From Balneola sp. (lineage in GTDB: Bacteria; Bacteroidota; Rhodothermia; Balneolales; Balneolaceae), in NCBI GenBank assembly GCA_002720745.1, contig PBJO01000016.1:1-48519 (forward strand): a stretch of 48,519 nt of DNA, in the 5' to 3' direction. Positions 26,712 through 35,638 of this stretch are shown here, piece by piece (within the stretch, counting starts at the first letter, position 1; the number at the start of each line of letters is the position of its first letter). The notes under the pieces are model-generated. The model worked only from the letters and a program-made list of their open reading frames with translations. It ran no database searches and was not told the origin of the DNA. A program made the translations under genes and the position numbers.

Positions 26712-27364
26712 TGTTAGTTTATAACATGCATGTTGAACCACGATTTATTGCAGTAGAGGGTGTCATAGGGGTGGGAAAAACTACCCTTGCACAAATGCTG
26801 GCAAAGCGCCGTCAAGCGAGGTTGGTACTCGAGGAATTCGAAGATAATCCCTTTTTACCTAAATTTTATGAGGAAAGAGAACGCTATGGATTTCAAACAC
26901 AATTAGCATTTCTAGCAAGCCGTTTTCGCCAGCAACAAAATATGATGAGCCAAGATCTTTTTCATACCATGACAGTTTCGGACTATATTTTTGAAAAAGA
27001 TCGAATCTTTGCGCGCTTGAACTTAGATTCTGACGAATTGGCTCTTTATGATTCTATTTTTTCCATAATGACGAGTATTGCTCCGCAAGCTGATTTAGTT
27101 GTCTTTTTGCAGTCATCGGTAGAACGACTCATGCAAAACATAGATCAACGAGGCAGAGAGTATGAACAGCACATTACACCGGAATACATTAGAGATCTAA
27201 ATGAAGCATACAATCATTTTTTTTATCACTACCAAAGAAGCCCAGTGGTATTCATTAATGTAAATGATGTAGATTTTGTACAAACCCCCGAGCATCTTTC
27301 GTATATTGAAGAACAATTATTTGAGCGCCCTATAGTAGATAATATGCATATACATTTATCATGA
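26696..27364 (+). CDS. Deoxynucleoside kinase (dNK family)
   Basis: A 222-aa P-loop kinase, cytoplasmic. The P-loop is GVIGVGKTT (22-30), followed by the LVLEEFEDNPFL segment and FQTQLAFLASRFRQ, where the dNK family binds the nucleoside; the ERS-like lid region is DQRGREYEQ. It phosphorylates deoxynucleosides for salvage; the exact base preference (dA/dG or dC) cannot be read. The ATG at 26726 (MHVEPRF) is an alternative start that would remove 10 residues and the overlap with folK. In many Bacteroidota this kinase sits next to folK, as here. Confidence 0.92.
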   Translation: MAMGIVLVYNMHVEPRFIAVEGVIGVGKTTLAQMLAKRRQARLVLEEFEDNPFLPKFYEERERYGFQTQLAFLASRFRQQQNMMSQDLFHTMTVSDYIFEKDRIFARLNLDSDELALYDSIFSIMTSIAPQADLVVFLQSSVERLMQNIDQRGREYEQHITPEYIRDLNEAYNHFFYHYQRSPVVFINVNDVDFVQTPEHLSYIEEQLFERPIVDNMHIHLS

Positions 27365-27385
27365 ACTTGAGAATTATCGCCATTT

Positions 27386-27646
27386 ATGACATTTAAGCTG
27401 TTACTATTTTTCTTTTTAATTTGGGTTCTTTTAAGATTTATGAGAAGAATATTTTTGCCCTTGACTATTTTTCACAAAGTCGTTAAAAATGCCCAAAATA
27501 AACGACCTTTTTACAATAACCCATTTTCGGGAAGTAGAGAGCAAAAAAAGGATTTTTCTGCAATTCAAGATGCAGAATTCGAGGATTTAAGTGAATCAGA
27601 GTCATCTACTAAGAATAAGGATTCTGCCATGGGAAAATCTAAATAA
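27386..27646 (+). CDS. Small single-pass membrane protein, DUF4834-like
   Basis: An 86-aa protein with an N-terminal transmembrane helix (about residues 3-22, LLLFFFLIWVLLRF) followed by a short basic stretch and a polar, acidic C-terminal tail (AIQDAEFEDLSESESS). The pattern fits the DUF4834 family found near folK and nucleoside kinase genes of Bacteroidota, though the match is by layout rather than strong motifs. No function is known. It starts 21 bases after the kinase gene and is probably in the same operon. Confidence 0.68.
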   Translation: MTFKLLLFFFLIWVLLRFMRRIFLPLTIFHKVVKNAQNKRPFYNNPFSGSREQKKDFSAIQDAEFEDLSESESSTKNKDSAMGKSK

Positions 27647-27701
27647 ATTATTAAAAACAACTAATAGCATAACCGTAAATCGGCCATAAGAAAGGATTGA
27701 C

Positions 27702-28253
27702 ATGAACATTGAAGAAAAACTAAGCCGCGGCTTTGAATTACTCCAAGAAAAAGAGATTGACCATAGCTTAGATATAGCAAGAGAAGTCCAAAAAGAAGCG
27801 CCCGATACCCCAGAAGGATATTATCTTGAGGCGCTTATTATGCAACAGTTAAATCAAATGGATATTAGTTTTTCATGCATAGAAAAAGCCATTGACCGAT
27901 CCGACAATAATGGAGTTTATTTGAATCTAAGAGGTCATATTCACATGATGAAAGAAGAGCTGAAAAAGGCGGAATTAGATTTTGATACGGCCATAGAATA
28001 TAGTGATCTTGCTGCGGCTCATCGGAATAAAGTGATGATTATGTTGATGACTGACCGCGGATCAGATGCCGTAAATTATTTAGTGGAGCGAATAAGAGCC
28101 GAGCCTAGAGATTCCGAAAATTGGATACTTATGGGGGATATGATCATGAAAGGCGGACAAAGTGATAAGGCTCGTACTTATTACGAGCAAGCACTTAATA
28201 TTGATCCTGATAATGAATATGCCCAACGGCAGTTGGAAGAAATAGACGGATAA
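27702..28253 (+). CDS. Tetratricopeptide (TPR) repeat protein
   Basis: A 183-aa soluble protein made of helical pairs spaced by about 34 residues. Typical TPR units include EGYYLEALIMQQLNQMDISF, GVYLNLRGHIHMMKEELKKA, and the last GQSDKARTYYEQALNIDPDN. TPRs mediate protein-protein binding; no partner is evident. There is no signal peptide. It is the last gene of the dnaA-downstream group, 55 bases after the small membrane protein. The tRNA-Leu gene lies 186 bases downstream. Confidence 0.88.
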   Translation: MNIEEKLSRGFELLQEKEIDHSLDIAREVQKEAPDTPEGYYLEALIMQQLNQMDISFSCIEKAIDRSDNNGVYLNLRGHIHMMKEELKKAELDFDTAIEYSDLAAAHRNKVMIMLMTDRGSDAVNYLVERIRAEPRDSENWILMGDMIMKGGQSDKARTYYEQALNIDPDNEYAQRQLEEIDG

Positions 28254-28439
28254 GCTATTACCCTTATTTAGTATGATGCTTTATGAGGAGTATTAAACGA
28301 TGAGTAATATCGTGACTATTTACAGCGGCGCTTGTATATATATAAAGAAACTAAAACCAAATATTTCAGATAGTAACCGCAGTAATGCTAGTACCATTGT
28401 AGATTCTGTTAATAAAGCAGTATATTTCATTTTCTTGAA

Positions 28440-28523
28440 GCTCACGTGGCGGAATTGGTAGACGCGCACGCTTGAGGGGCGTGTGGGAGAAATCTCGTGA
28501 TGGTTCGAGTCCATTCGTGAGCA
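28440..28523 (+). tRNA. tRNA-Leu(GAG)
   Basis: An 84-nt class II tRNA. The acceptor stem GCTCACG (28440-28446) pairs with CGTGAGC (28516-28522), with discriminator A; CCA is not encoded. The D-arm has GCGGAATTGGTAGACGC, the anticodon stem CACGC/GCGTG encloses loop TTGAGGG with anticodon GAG at 28474-28476, and the long variable arm and T-loop GGTTCGAGTCC follow. The long variable arm and anticodon identify leucine. Confidence 0.97.
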
Positions 28524-28841
28524 CTATATAATTAAGATAAGTAAAATATTTACAATTACTTATACTAATTACTTTGTGGAAACAGTACAAGTTACTAATA
28601 ATTAAAAGCGTTACAACAGTAAATCAATAAATTAGCAGATAAGTTAATTCTTTCTCATCTGTTCCTTAAATAGCTTCTGGGTTGTCTCCCAGTCTAAAAT
28701 GAATTTAAGTCTACATAGATTTTACTTCCAAAGGAATATACCCATTTACTGCATATTAATATATTATAAAAGGAATGTTTTAGGGCTTTTTTTACTTTAT
28801 TTGATATACTATTTACGGTAAATTTATAAACCCTGTTAGTA
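28524..28841. other. Intergenic region between tRNA-Leu and msrA
   Basis: An AT-rich stretch with no intact gene. On the minus strand 28631-28700 reads FILDWETTQKLFKEQMRKN and then a stop, which looks coding-like; an adjacent frame just upstream reads KWVYSFGSKIYVDLN. Together they may be the frameshifted end of a decayed gene beside the tRNA. The rest should hold the msrA promoter, with no motif I can call confidently. Confidence 0.4.
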
Positions 28842-29549
28842 ATGAAAACGTGTTTTTCAGGATTTTTTTTAACATTCATTATCATTGTAGGTATAGGCCA
28901 TTCAACGAATGCATCTAATGTTCAAAAAGAAAGTCTATCGAGTATTACACCCTTTACTTTACCAACAGAATTAATTACTAATATGACAACTCAATCTGTT
29001 TCTGATTCTCTTGAAATGGCTACATTTGGTGCTGGCTGCTTTTGGTGTGTAGAAGCCATATATGAACTGGTAGAAGGCATCGTTCATGTTGAATCAGGAT
29101 ACTCTGGTGGATATTTAGAGGACCCTACCTACAAAGAAGTGATTACCGGAAGAACTGGCCATGCAGAAGTAGCACGTATTCATTTCAATCCGAAACTAAT
29201 CAATTACGATGAATTACTTCAAATCTTGTGGCATACCCACAACCCTACAACCTTGAATAGACAAGGTAATGATGTAGGAACTCAATATCGAAGTGTGATT
29301 TACTACCATAACGAGGAGCAAAAAGGTATTGCAGAAGCCTCTAAGGAAGCGGTAAATGCAACTGATTTATGGGAAGATCCAATAATAACTACCATTGAGC
29401 CCCTCACTAATTATTTTATGGCTGAAAATTACCATCAAGATTACTTCGAGAATAATCCTACAGCAGGATATTGCTCTTTTGTAATTGCACCTAAAGTTCA
29501 AAAATTCAAAAAAGAATTTGCTCACTTATTAAAAGAAGATAATTCATAA
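28842..29549 (+). CDS. msrA: Exported peptide-methionine (S)-S-oxide reductase
   Basis: A 235-aa MsrA with an N-terminal signal peptide (about 1-26, hydrophobic FFLTFIIIVGIG) and a short linker before the catalytic domain, so it probably repairs oxidised Met in the periplasm. The active site is GCFWC with catalytic Cys66; other family motifs are VESGYSGG, TGRTGHAEVARIHFNP, LQILWHTHNPTTLNRQGNDV, GTQYRSVIYYH and NYHQDYFENNP. The resolving cysteine near the C-terminus could be that of AGYCSF. It is followed by the DUF2911 gene after 58 bases. Confidence 0.94.
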   Translation: MKTCFSGFFLTFIIIVGIGHSTNASNVQKESLSSITPFTLPTELITNMTTQSVSDSLEMATFGAGCFWCVEAIYELVEGIVHVESGYSGGYLEDPTYKEVITGRTGHAEVARIHFNPKLINYDELLQILWHTHNPTTLNRQGNDVGTQYRSVIYYHNEEQKGIAEASKEAVNATDLWEDPIITTIEPLTNYFMAENYHQDYFENNPTAGYCSFVIAPKVQKFKKEFAHLLKEDNS

Positions 29550-29607
29550 TAGGGTCAAGAGACCAAAACTTTACACATAAACTTAGAACTGTTTACAAAT
29601 ACATATC

Positions 29608-30153
29608 ATGAAAAAAATATTCACATCTTTATTACCTATAATTGCGCTTACTGTACTAATCAGTTTAGACTCTACCACTTCCTATGCCCAAGAACGAAGA
29701 GAAGGTGTTCGTGTCAGTCCGAATGCGGCAATCTCACAAAATATTGGGGCAACAGTAGTGAATGTTACCTATGGACGTCCAGGACTAAAAGGACGTAGTT
29801 TAGAAAGTCTGGCTCCTGCTGGCCAAGTGTGGAGAACTGGCGCGAATGAGTCAGCCGCCATTACTTTTTCTACAGATGTTATGTTTGGAGGAAAAATGGT
29901 AGAAGCCGGGACCTATTCACTCTACACCATTCCCGGTGATAATTGGACCATTATTATAAATGGTAAATTGAGTTGGGGAACCCAATACGATGAGAGCGAA
30001 GACGTAATTCGCGTACCTGCAGCAGTCACTACTACAGAAACTTCAGAAATGGAATGGTTTAGCATCTATTTTGATACCCTAAGCGAAACCAAAGTTCATT
30101 TAAACCTACGCTGGGGAACTACATTAACAGCCATTCCAATTACCATTGAATAA
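29608..30153 (+). CDS. DUF2911 family exported protein
   Basis: A 181-aa exported protein with a signal peptide (about 1-27, ending SYA-Q). The DUF2911 signature is strong: VNVTYGRPGLKGRSL, GQVWRTGANESAAITFS, the AGTYSLYTIPG segment and WGTQYDESEDVIRVP. The family is common in Bacteroidota and other marine bacteria; no function is established, although the fold is expected to be beta-rich. It ends just before a good intrinsic terminator (30207-30233), so msrA and this gene may share a transcript. Confidence 0.92.
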   Translation: MKKIFTSLLPIIALTVLISLDSTTSYAQERREGVRVSPNAAISQNIGATVVNVTYGRPGLKGRSLESLAPAGQVWRTGANESAAITFSTDVMFGGKMVEAGTYSLYTIPGDNWTIIINGKLSWGTQYDESEDVIRVPAAVTTTETSEMEWFSIYFDTLSETKVHLNLRWGTTLTAIPITIE

Positions 30154-30206
30154 ATGGTTACCACTCAGAGAAAAAAATTGGATTACTCTCCTTTTTTGTA
30201 TTTTTG

Positions 30207-30233
30207 AGCAGGCCTTTAGCCTGCTTTTTTTTT
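30207..30233 (+). terminator. Intrinsic terminator after the DUF2911 gene
   Basis: AGCAGGC (30207-30213) and GCCTGCT (30219-30225) form a 7-bp GC-rich stem with a 5-nt loop, followed by an uninterrupted T-tract to 30233. This is a classic Rho-independent terminator, isolating the CotH-type gene downstream. Confidence 0.88.
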
Positions 30234-30271
30234 ACCTATACTCATGAAAACTCTCCAAGTCTAATTCTATA

Positions 30272-32752
30272 ATGTCCGTCCAAAATAAAACCAAAAGCTC
30301 ATCAAACTTAGCAAGTTCTTTTTTTTATTGGTTTTTATTGTTGCTTTTACTTTTGTGCAACTCCGTGTTATTAGCACAATTTGCACCAAACGGAGTTAAC
30401 CGCTTCCCTTTTTCTCATGAGTCTTTAGATCGCATAGACATAATAATTGATCAAGATTCTTTGGACATTATACTGCAAGATGGAAATGAACAAAGTGATT
30501 ATGAATATCCTGCTATCTTTATCTATACAAACCGAAATGCCAACAGTCAAATTGTATCAATAGATACTGTGACACAAATAGGTTTTCGACTTCGGGGTAA
30601 TACCTCCCGTAATTCTGCCAAAAAATCGTTTAAAATTTCTTTTAATACCTTCCAAGCTGGACGACAATACCGAGGTCTAGACAAAATGAATCTTAATGGT
30701 GAGCATAATGATCCCACGATGATGCGTGCTTTACTTAGTTGGGAGCTAATGCGTAAGATCGACTTACCAGCTCCATTAGCCAACCCAGTTGAATTATTTA
30801 TTAATCAAGAGTACAAAGGTCTCTACATTAATGTAGAGCATATAGACGATGAATTCGTACAGCATCGCTTTGGCAGTGATGCGGGAAATCTATACAAGAA
30901 TCTATATCCCGCCGACCTGAACTATCGTGGATCCAATCCAGACTCCTACAAATTCAGCCCATCTTGGACCGACCGACGCACCTATGAACTAAAAACTAAC
31001 ACGCAGGAAGATGACTATAGTGACCTCGCAACCTTAATTGAAGTGTTAAAAAGTACTCCAACATCCAGCCTTCCTGAAGCATTAGAATCCATTCTCAATG
31101 TGGATAATACCCTACGTTGGATGGCCGCTGATATTATTACAGGCAATTGGGACAATTACTGGTACAACAAAAATAATTTTTACCTGTACCGAAACCCTAC
31201 GACCAACCGCTTTGAATTCATTCCCTATGATTATGATAATACCTTTGGTATTGACTTTATTGGCCCAGATTGGGGGCGAAGATCTTGGGAGAATTGGGGG
31301 CATCCTACCGAGTCGAGACCTCTCACCGACCGTCTCATGGACATTCCAGAGTACCAACAGCGCTTAGATTTTTATCTTAGAGAGTTAGTAAAGGGACCAT
31401 TTCAGCCAGATAGTTTATTCCCCGAAATCGACAGATTATCTACTTTAATGCTTCAGGCCGCTCTGGAAGATGTATACCGAAGCTATGACTGGGGTTTCTC
31501 CCCTGAAAGTTTTTTACTTTCACTTGATCAAGGACTAGGCGGGCATGTAGTCTACGGTTTAAAACCCTATATCCAAACCCGCTTCGAACATACCAAAGAG
31601 CAAAATTCAGAAACTCAAATTCTCCCCGTAATACGAAAAGAGTGGAGTCAAGTGCAGCCATTACGAGAAGACAGTCTACAGTTTGAGATAGCAGTGGAAT
31701 GGATAGACGACGATCCAAGAGAAATAAACTTAGAAATGCATCTAGGAAATTATTCAGCATTCATTCCATTAACTCCTGCCATACAACAGCCTTCAGAGCT
31801 TTCAACTACTCAGAATGAGCTACCATTTGCAAGTCCTCAATGGGCACAACTAACACTAAAGATTCCATGGGTTGGAAATGAACTGAATTATGCTCTGCAC
31901 GCACGTTCCAACGATGGAGGGGTAAAGCGATTCCCACGTGCTACAGTAAATTATCGAATCCATACCGTACAAAAGCTCAGCAAAAAATTACTTATAAACG
32001 AACTTATGTCTGACAATGAAACGACCATAAGAGATCCTTTTGACGTATTTGAAGACTGGGTGGAGATATATAACCCAGGATCATCGAATATTGAACTAAG
32101 TGGTTATTATCTAACTGATGATTTAAATAATCCTGGGAAATGGGCGCTGCCCGATACCCAACTATTGGCTGGAAACTACCTACTTATTTGGGCCGATGAT
32201 GACGATGAAGAAGGTAGCTTACATACCAATTTTGCTCTAAGCAAAAATGGAGAAGAACTGGGTTTATTCTATAAAGATGTGTTAGACTGGGCACCAGTGG
32301 ATACTCTCAGGTTCCCTGCATTGAGTGGAGACCAAAGTTTTGGCCGTATTGCCGATTCTGAATATAAATTTGGTTTTATGGCTTACCCAACACCTGGTTC
32401 AGTCAATTCGCAGGGCGTTAGCAATGAACGAATAGCCAGTGAACAATCCTCAGATTCTCCTTCGATTATAGAACTGCTCCCAAATTATCCAAACCCCTTT
32501 AACCCTAATACTCAAATCCAATTTCGATTAACAAAAGCCAGCTGGGTTGAGTTAAGTATCTATAACACTCAGGGACAAAAGGTCAGAGAATGGCCCGATA
32601 AGTACTTTAGGCCAGGACTCCACACTAAAACATTCCACGGGGGAAATTTAGCGAGTGGCTTATATTTTCTACGAGCCTCCATCTATGAGCAAGGAACACA
32701 GGGTATAAACCGCAAGGAGCTTCAACACCGTTCGATGCTACTAATAAGGTAA
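30272..32752 (+). CDS. CotH kinase family protein with lamin-tail and T9SS domains
   Basis: An 826-aa secreted protein. The N-terminus has a long signal peptide (FYWFLLLLLLLCNSVLLAQ, to about residue 36). Residues ~50-400 form a CotH kinase-like domain: FRLRGNTSRNSAKKSFKISF, KMNLNGEHNDPTMMRALLSW, YKGLYINVEHID and the metal/ATP-site segment FIPYDYDNTFGIDF. A lamin-tail (LTD) domain follows (~570-680, LLINELMSDNE and DWVEIYNPGSSNIELSGYYL), then a T9SS type A domain from NYPNPFNPNTQIQF; the end SMLLIR is a variant of the usual LIK. CotH proteins are atypical kinases that phosphorylate secreted proteins. A second, larger CotH protein lies 10 kb downstream. Confidence 0.9.
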   Translation: MSVQNKTKSSSNLASSFFYWFLLLLLLLCNSVLLAQFAPNGVNRFPFSHESLDRIDIIIDQDSLDIILQDGNEQSDYEYPAIFIYTNRNANSQIVSIDTVTQIGFRLRGNTSRNSAKKSFKISFNTFQAGRQYRGLDKMNLNGEHNDPTMMRALLSWELMRKIDLPAPLANPVELFINQEYKGLYINVEHIDDEFVQHRFGSDAGNLYKNLYPADLNYRGSNPDSYKFSPSWTDRRTYELKTNTQEDDYSDLATLIEVLKSTPTSSLPEALESILNVDNTLRWMAADIITGNWDNYWYNKNNFYLYRNPTTNRFEFIPYDYDNTFGIDFIGPDWGRRSWENWGHPTESRPLTDRLMDIPEYQQRLDFYLRELVKGPFQPDSLFPEIDRLSTLMLQAALEDVYRSYDWGFSPESFLLSLDQGLGGHVVYGLKPYIQTRFEHTKEQNSETQILPVIRKEWSQVQPLREDSLQFEIAVEWIDDDPREINLEMHLGNYSAFIPLTPAIQQPSELSTTQNELPFASPQWAQLTLKIPWVGNELNYALHARSNDGGVKRFPRATVNYRIHTVQKLSKKLLINELMSDNETTIRDPFDVFEDWVEIYNPGSSNIELSGYYLTDDLNNPGKWALPDTQLLAGNYLLIWADDDDEEGSLHTNFALSKNGEELGLFYKDVLDWAPVDTLRFPALSGDQSFGRIADSEYKFGFMAYPTPGSVNSQGVSNERIASEQSSDSPSIIELLPNYPNPFNPNTQIQFRLTKASWVELSIYNTQGQKVREWPDKYFRPGLHTKTFHGGNLASGLYFLRASIYEQGTQGINRKELQHRSMLLIR

Positions 32753-32811
32753 ATACAATTACAAAACATACCGAAGGCATATAGTTAACATCTTTTATTT
32801 GATTTCATTAT

Positions 32812-35289
32812 TTAAAAACGAAAACGGGTACTAATCATGATATTGCGACCCGCATTAGCCAAAAATCCAGGTTCATCGATGCTCCCATTGAAATCGATGT
32901 CAATCGGACTACCTGTGGAATAGTATTGCGTATCGAGCAGATTATTGACGTCTATACGAATATCGAATCTCGAGCCCTTAAAACTTAATTGTGTGTTCAC
33001 TAAGTTATAAGCTGGCACTATAAAGCTTGGATTATTGGTGAGTTCCATAAAGGATTCACTGACATATCGCCCTTCCAAACGAATTTGCCATTGGGTAAAA
33101 GCATCCATAACCAAGGCCTGATTAATAATCCAATTTGGGCTTAGAATAGCTTCCCGATCTTGATAGATTTGCCCATCAGCATTGCTAAAAACGTCTATAT
33201 GACTCTGTATCCAAGCAAGACTTCCCTCCCAACTTAGAGTAGTACTTCTAGAAGGCGGTGTTTCAGAGAATACGGACGAAAAAAGCAATGTATTCCATTC
33301 AAGCTCAACGCCGTAGCGAGCACTTGAAGCTATGTTCTCACGTTTCTGGACGCCAAATGCGAGTAGTTGACCAATTGGAGCAATTTCATCCATGAAATCC
33401 ATGTAAAATAGATTCCACGACACGGCTATCTTGCTTCTATTCATACGAAATCCAGCTTCCAAATTATTCACATATTCCGGTCCAAAACTACTATTTGCTG
33501 CCGACTCAAAATTCTCCGCTATTAAGCTAAATCCACCAAATATATCCACTTTAGTAGGCTCACGACCCATACGACCCAAAGAAGCATAACTGCTAAAAGA
33601 AGGCGAATGAACGAAGGTCATTCCAATGCGAGGATTAATGAAGAACCAGTCATAGAGTAAATATCCCTCCGAGGGTCTACCGATAAAATCATAATCAGGT
33701 TCTATAGTCAAACGCATACTTCGAATTTGTATGTCGGCTTGAACATTAAGTTTATCCACTTGCCACTGCGCACGACCAAACCAACTGAGTTCTTCTTTGT
33801 AGGATTGCTCATTATAATAGGCTTGTTCAAAATTGGGGGTAATTGATTCCTCATTTATTCGATCAAATAGATAAGCATGGACACCAGTACTAAGACTCCA
33901 CTGTTTTTGCTCAAAAAAATAGGTGCTAATGAATCCATAATGATGATTGTATAACGGATAATTAATCTGAGTAAGGTTCCCAGTTCCATCATCGTAAGTA
34001 TAAAAAAAATCTCCTTTCGCACCTCCATAATACAAGGAAGATTGAAGCGAACTTCTTGAGTCAATAGTCATACTATGTTGAAACTGCACTAACCGCTGCC
34101 CAAAATCATCCTTATCGTTGGGATTTAATAGATTAATACGAGGATCGACTTCTAGCTGAGATTCTGTGGCAAATAGGTAGCCAAGACCATTCTTTGACTG
34201 GGCATCAAAGGCATTCCATTTGAATAAATGACGATCCCCTATGTAAGCCCCCGAAAAGAAAAAGGAGTATGCTGTAGTAGCGGTATAATCCCGGAATCCA
34301 TCGGATTGTAGAGAGCTATAACTTCCATACAGCGACCATTGGTCATCAATAATCCCTGAAGATACGCTTCCTGAAAGCCGGTAGGTATTAAAAGCACCGA
34401 CGCCTACATTCATTTCACCACCGCGTTCTCTGTCTTTAAGTCGTACCGTTTCAAAGTTCACACTTCCAGCGTAGGATGCTACCCCATTGGGTGCAACACC
34501 CACCCCTCGCTGAATTTGTACCGATTCAAAACTAGCCCCTAGATCTGTAAAGTTTGAGAAAAAAACACCATGATCGATCATATCATTTAGCGGTATACCG
34601 TTTAAAGTCATATTGATGCGTTCCTGGGCTATTCCTCTGAGGCGCATACCACCATAATTACCCATTCGTGTGCCAGATTCACTGAAGGAAATCACAGATG
34701 GACTTAGTCCTTCCAATAAAAAAATAGGCTGTTGTCCTCTATAGCTTTGTTCAAGTTGTACCAATGACAAGGTAGTTTGGCTAACTGGGTCGTTACTTTT
34801 TGCCCGAACACCTTTTATGAGCAAAGCCTCAAGTTCATTATCTGCTTGTAAGCGAATAGTCCATCGTTGGCCCTCTGAAGATGACCTAGTCTGCTCCATT
34901 TTTTGAAGAGCTATTTCTAGTGAATAGTGAAGCGAGGTATAGCCTATATAACTTATGTTTATATCAAATTCATTGTAACCTTGAGCAAAAGAGTTTGACC
35001 AAATACCTCGAAATTGTCCTGTCGCATCGGTGCTGAAACCTTGAAGTACATTTTTAGGTTCCCCTTTCGGACTTATCCAAACATTTGCCCCAATGAGTAC
35101 ATTTCCGTGGATTGTATCGAGAACAATTCCACTTATTTCAACTGCATTTTGTGCTTCTCCAGCAGATTTTATTTGTGCCCAAGTTGATAATGGGAATAGG
35201 ATTGAGATGAATAAAATAACAGATTTTATCAGACTTCTACTGCTTTTAGATATCTTATCTATTATTCCGTTCGATAAAATAGAATACAT
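32812..35289 (-). CDS. TonB-dependent outer-membrane receptor under TPP riboswitch control
   Basis: An 825-aa outer-membrane transporter. After a signal sequence (to about residue 39, STWA-Q) there is a carboxypeptidase-like regulatory domain (~50-120, EISGIVLDT...GANVWISP), a plug domain (~150-270, containing GMRLRGIAQERINMTLNGIP and LNDMIDHG) and a 22-strand-type barrel ending with the aromatic C-terminus ISTRFRF. It imports a ligand energised by TonB-ExbBD. The TPP riboswitch just upstream indicates thiamin or a thiamin-related precursor; this fits the riboswitch-regulated receptor called OMR1 in Bacteroidota. The start at 35289 is fixed by the GGAGG four bases upstream. Confidence 0.93.
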   Translation of the reverse strand: MYSILSNGIIDKISKSSRSLIKSVILFISILFPLSTWAQIKSAGEAQNAVEISGIVLDTIHGNVLIGANVWISPKGEPKNVLQGFSTDATGQFRGIWSNSFAQGYNEFDINISYIGYTSLHYSLEIALQKMEQTRSSSEGQRWTIRLQADNELEALLIKGVRAKSNDPVSQTTLSLVQLEQSYRGQQPIFLLEGLSPSVISFSESGTRMGNYGGMRLRGIAQERINMTLNGIPLNDMIDHGVFFSNFTDLGASFESVQIQRGVGVAPNGVASYAGSVNFETVRLKDRERGGEMNVGVGAFNTYRLSGSVSSGIIDDQWSLYGSYSSLQSDGFRDYTATTAYSFFFSGAYIGDRHLFKWNAFDAQSKNGLGYLFATESQLEVDPRINLLNPNDKDDFGQRLVQFQHSMTIDSRSSLQSSLYYGGAKGDFFYTYDDGTGNLTQINYPLYNHHYGFISTYFFEQKQWSLSTGVHAYLFDRINEESITPNFEQAYYNEQSYKEELSWFGRAQWQVDKLNVQADIQIRSMRLTIEPDYDFIGRPSEGYLLYDWFFINPRIGMTFVHSPSFSSYASLGRMGREPTKVDIFGGFSLIAENFESAANSSFGPEYVNNLEAGFRMNRSKIAVSWNLFYMDFMDEIAPIGQLLAFGVQKRENIASSARYGVELEWNTLLFSSVFSETPPSRSTTLSWEGSLAWIQSHIDVFSNADGQIYQDREAILSPNWIINQALVMDAFTQWQIRLEGRYVSESFMELTNNPSFIVPAYNLVNTQLSFKGSRFDIRIDVNNLLDTQYYSTGSPIDIDFNGSIDEPGFLANAGRNIMISTRFRF

Positions 35290-35292
35290 AAT

Positions 35293-35320
35293 TCCTCCAT
35301 TAATGGTTGATTAAGGAGGA
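35293..35320 (-). promoter_or_regulatory. Shine-Dalgarno-sequestering hairpin of the TonB receptor leader
   Basis: Read on the minus strand, UCCUCC (35320-35315) and UUAAU (35314-35310) pair with AUUAA (35304-35300) and GGAGGA (35298-35293), with a 5-nt loop CAACC and one bulged U. GGAGGA contains the ribosome binding site of the receptor gene. The hexamer GGAGGA recurs in the 3' part of the TPP aptamer (35355-35350), which could compete for the same UCCUCC. This gives a plausible translational on/off switch. Confidence 0.65.
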
Positions 35321-35344
35321 GGCTAACAAGTCAAAATGTGAACA

Positions 35345-35468
35345 GGTTTTCCTCCGCCGGTATGATCCGGTTCAGGTTCAAGGGTATGATCTCAGTCCAG
35401 CCTTAGAAATTTTCGTTATGCCTATTAATATGGTATAACTGATCACATTTGGTTGGACACCCCTAACC
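35345..35468 (-). ncRNA. TPP riboswitch (THI element)
   Basis: On the minus strand the conserved TPP aptamer features appear in order: AGGGGTGTCC near the 5' end (35464-35455), CTGAGA followed by TCATACCC (from about 35394), then TTGAACCTGAACCGGAT, CATACCGG and GCGGAGGAAAACC at the 3' end. The outer stem P1 can form from GGTT (35468-35465) with AACC (35348-35345). TPP binding represses downstream genes in this class. It controls the TonB-dependent receptor 56 bases downstream, with no terminator-like T-tract between, so regulation is probably at translation. Confidence 0.93.
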
Positions 35469-35473
35469 ACATA

Positions 35474-35505
35474 AGAAAATACAGTCTTTATCTGGCCACT
35501 AGCAA
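35474..35505 (-). promoter_or_regulatory. Possible Bacteroidota-type promoter for the riboswitch transcript
   Basis: On the minus strand TTG (35505-35503) is followed after 21 bases by TATTTTCT (35481-35474), which resembles the Bacteroidota -7 element TAnnTTTG in six of eight positions. A start about 5 bases further would be just at the 5' edge of the TPP aptamer. Weak on its own, but the position fits. Confidence 0.35.
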
Positions 35506-35638
35506 GTAGAATGTTTTTTAAATGAGTATTATTATATTTTTTAATTAAATGTTTTGATAATATATTTTATCCTATCATACGTGCTTAGCAAGATGGTAAG
35601 GATGATACTTTTATCCTTACTTAGTAATTTATTCATTT
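35506..35638. other. AT-rich divergent intergenic stretch
   Basis: Between the riboswitch promoter candidate and the M28 peptidase gene. No gene or hairpin is evident; it should contain the promoter of the peptidase gene on the plus strand. Confidence 0.4.

Noticed and set aside
28300-28461. 53-codon plus-strand ORF starting MSNIVTIYSGAC with GAGGAG 9 bases upstream
   Set aside because: It runs into the tRNA-Leu gene and ends inside it, has no recognisable domain, and such short ORFs are common; the ribosome-site match alone is not enough.
31112-31357. Overlapping ORFs on both strands within the CotH gene
   Set aside because: Antisense and out-of-frame shadows of a continuous, well-supported 826-aa protein.
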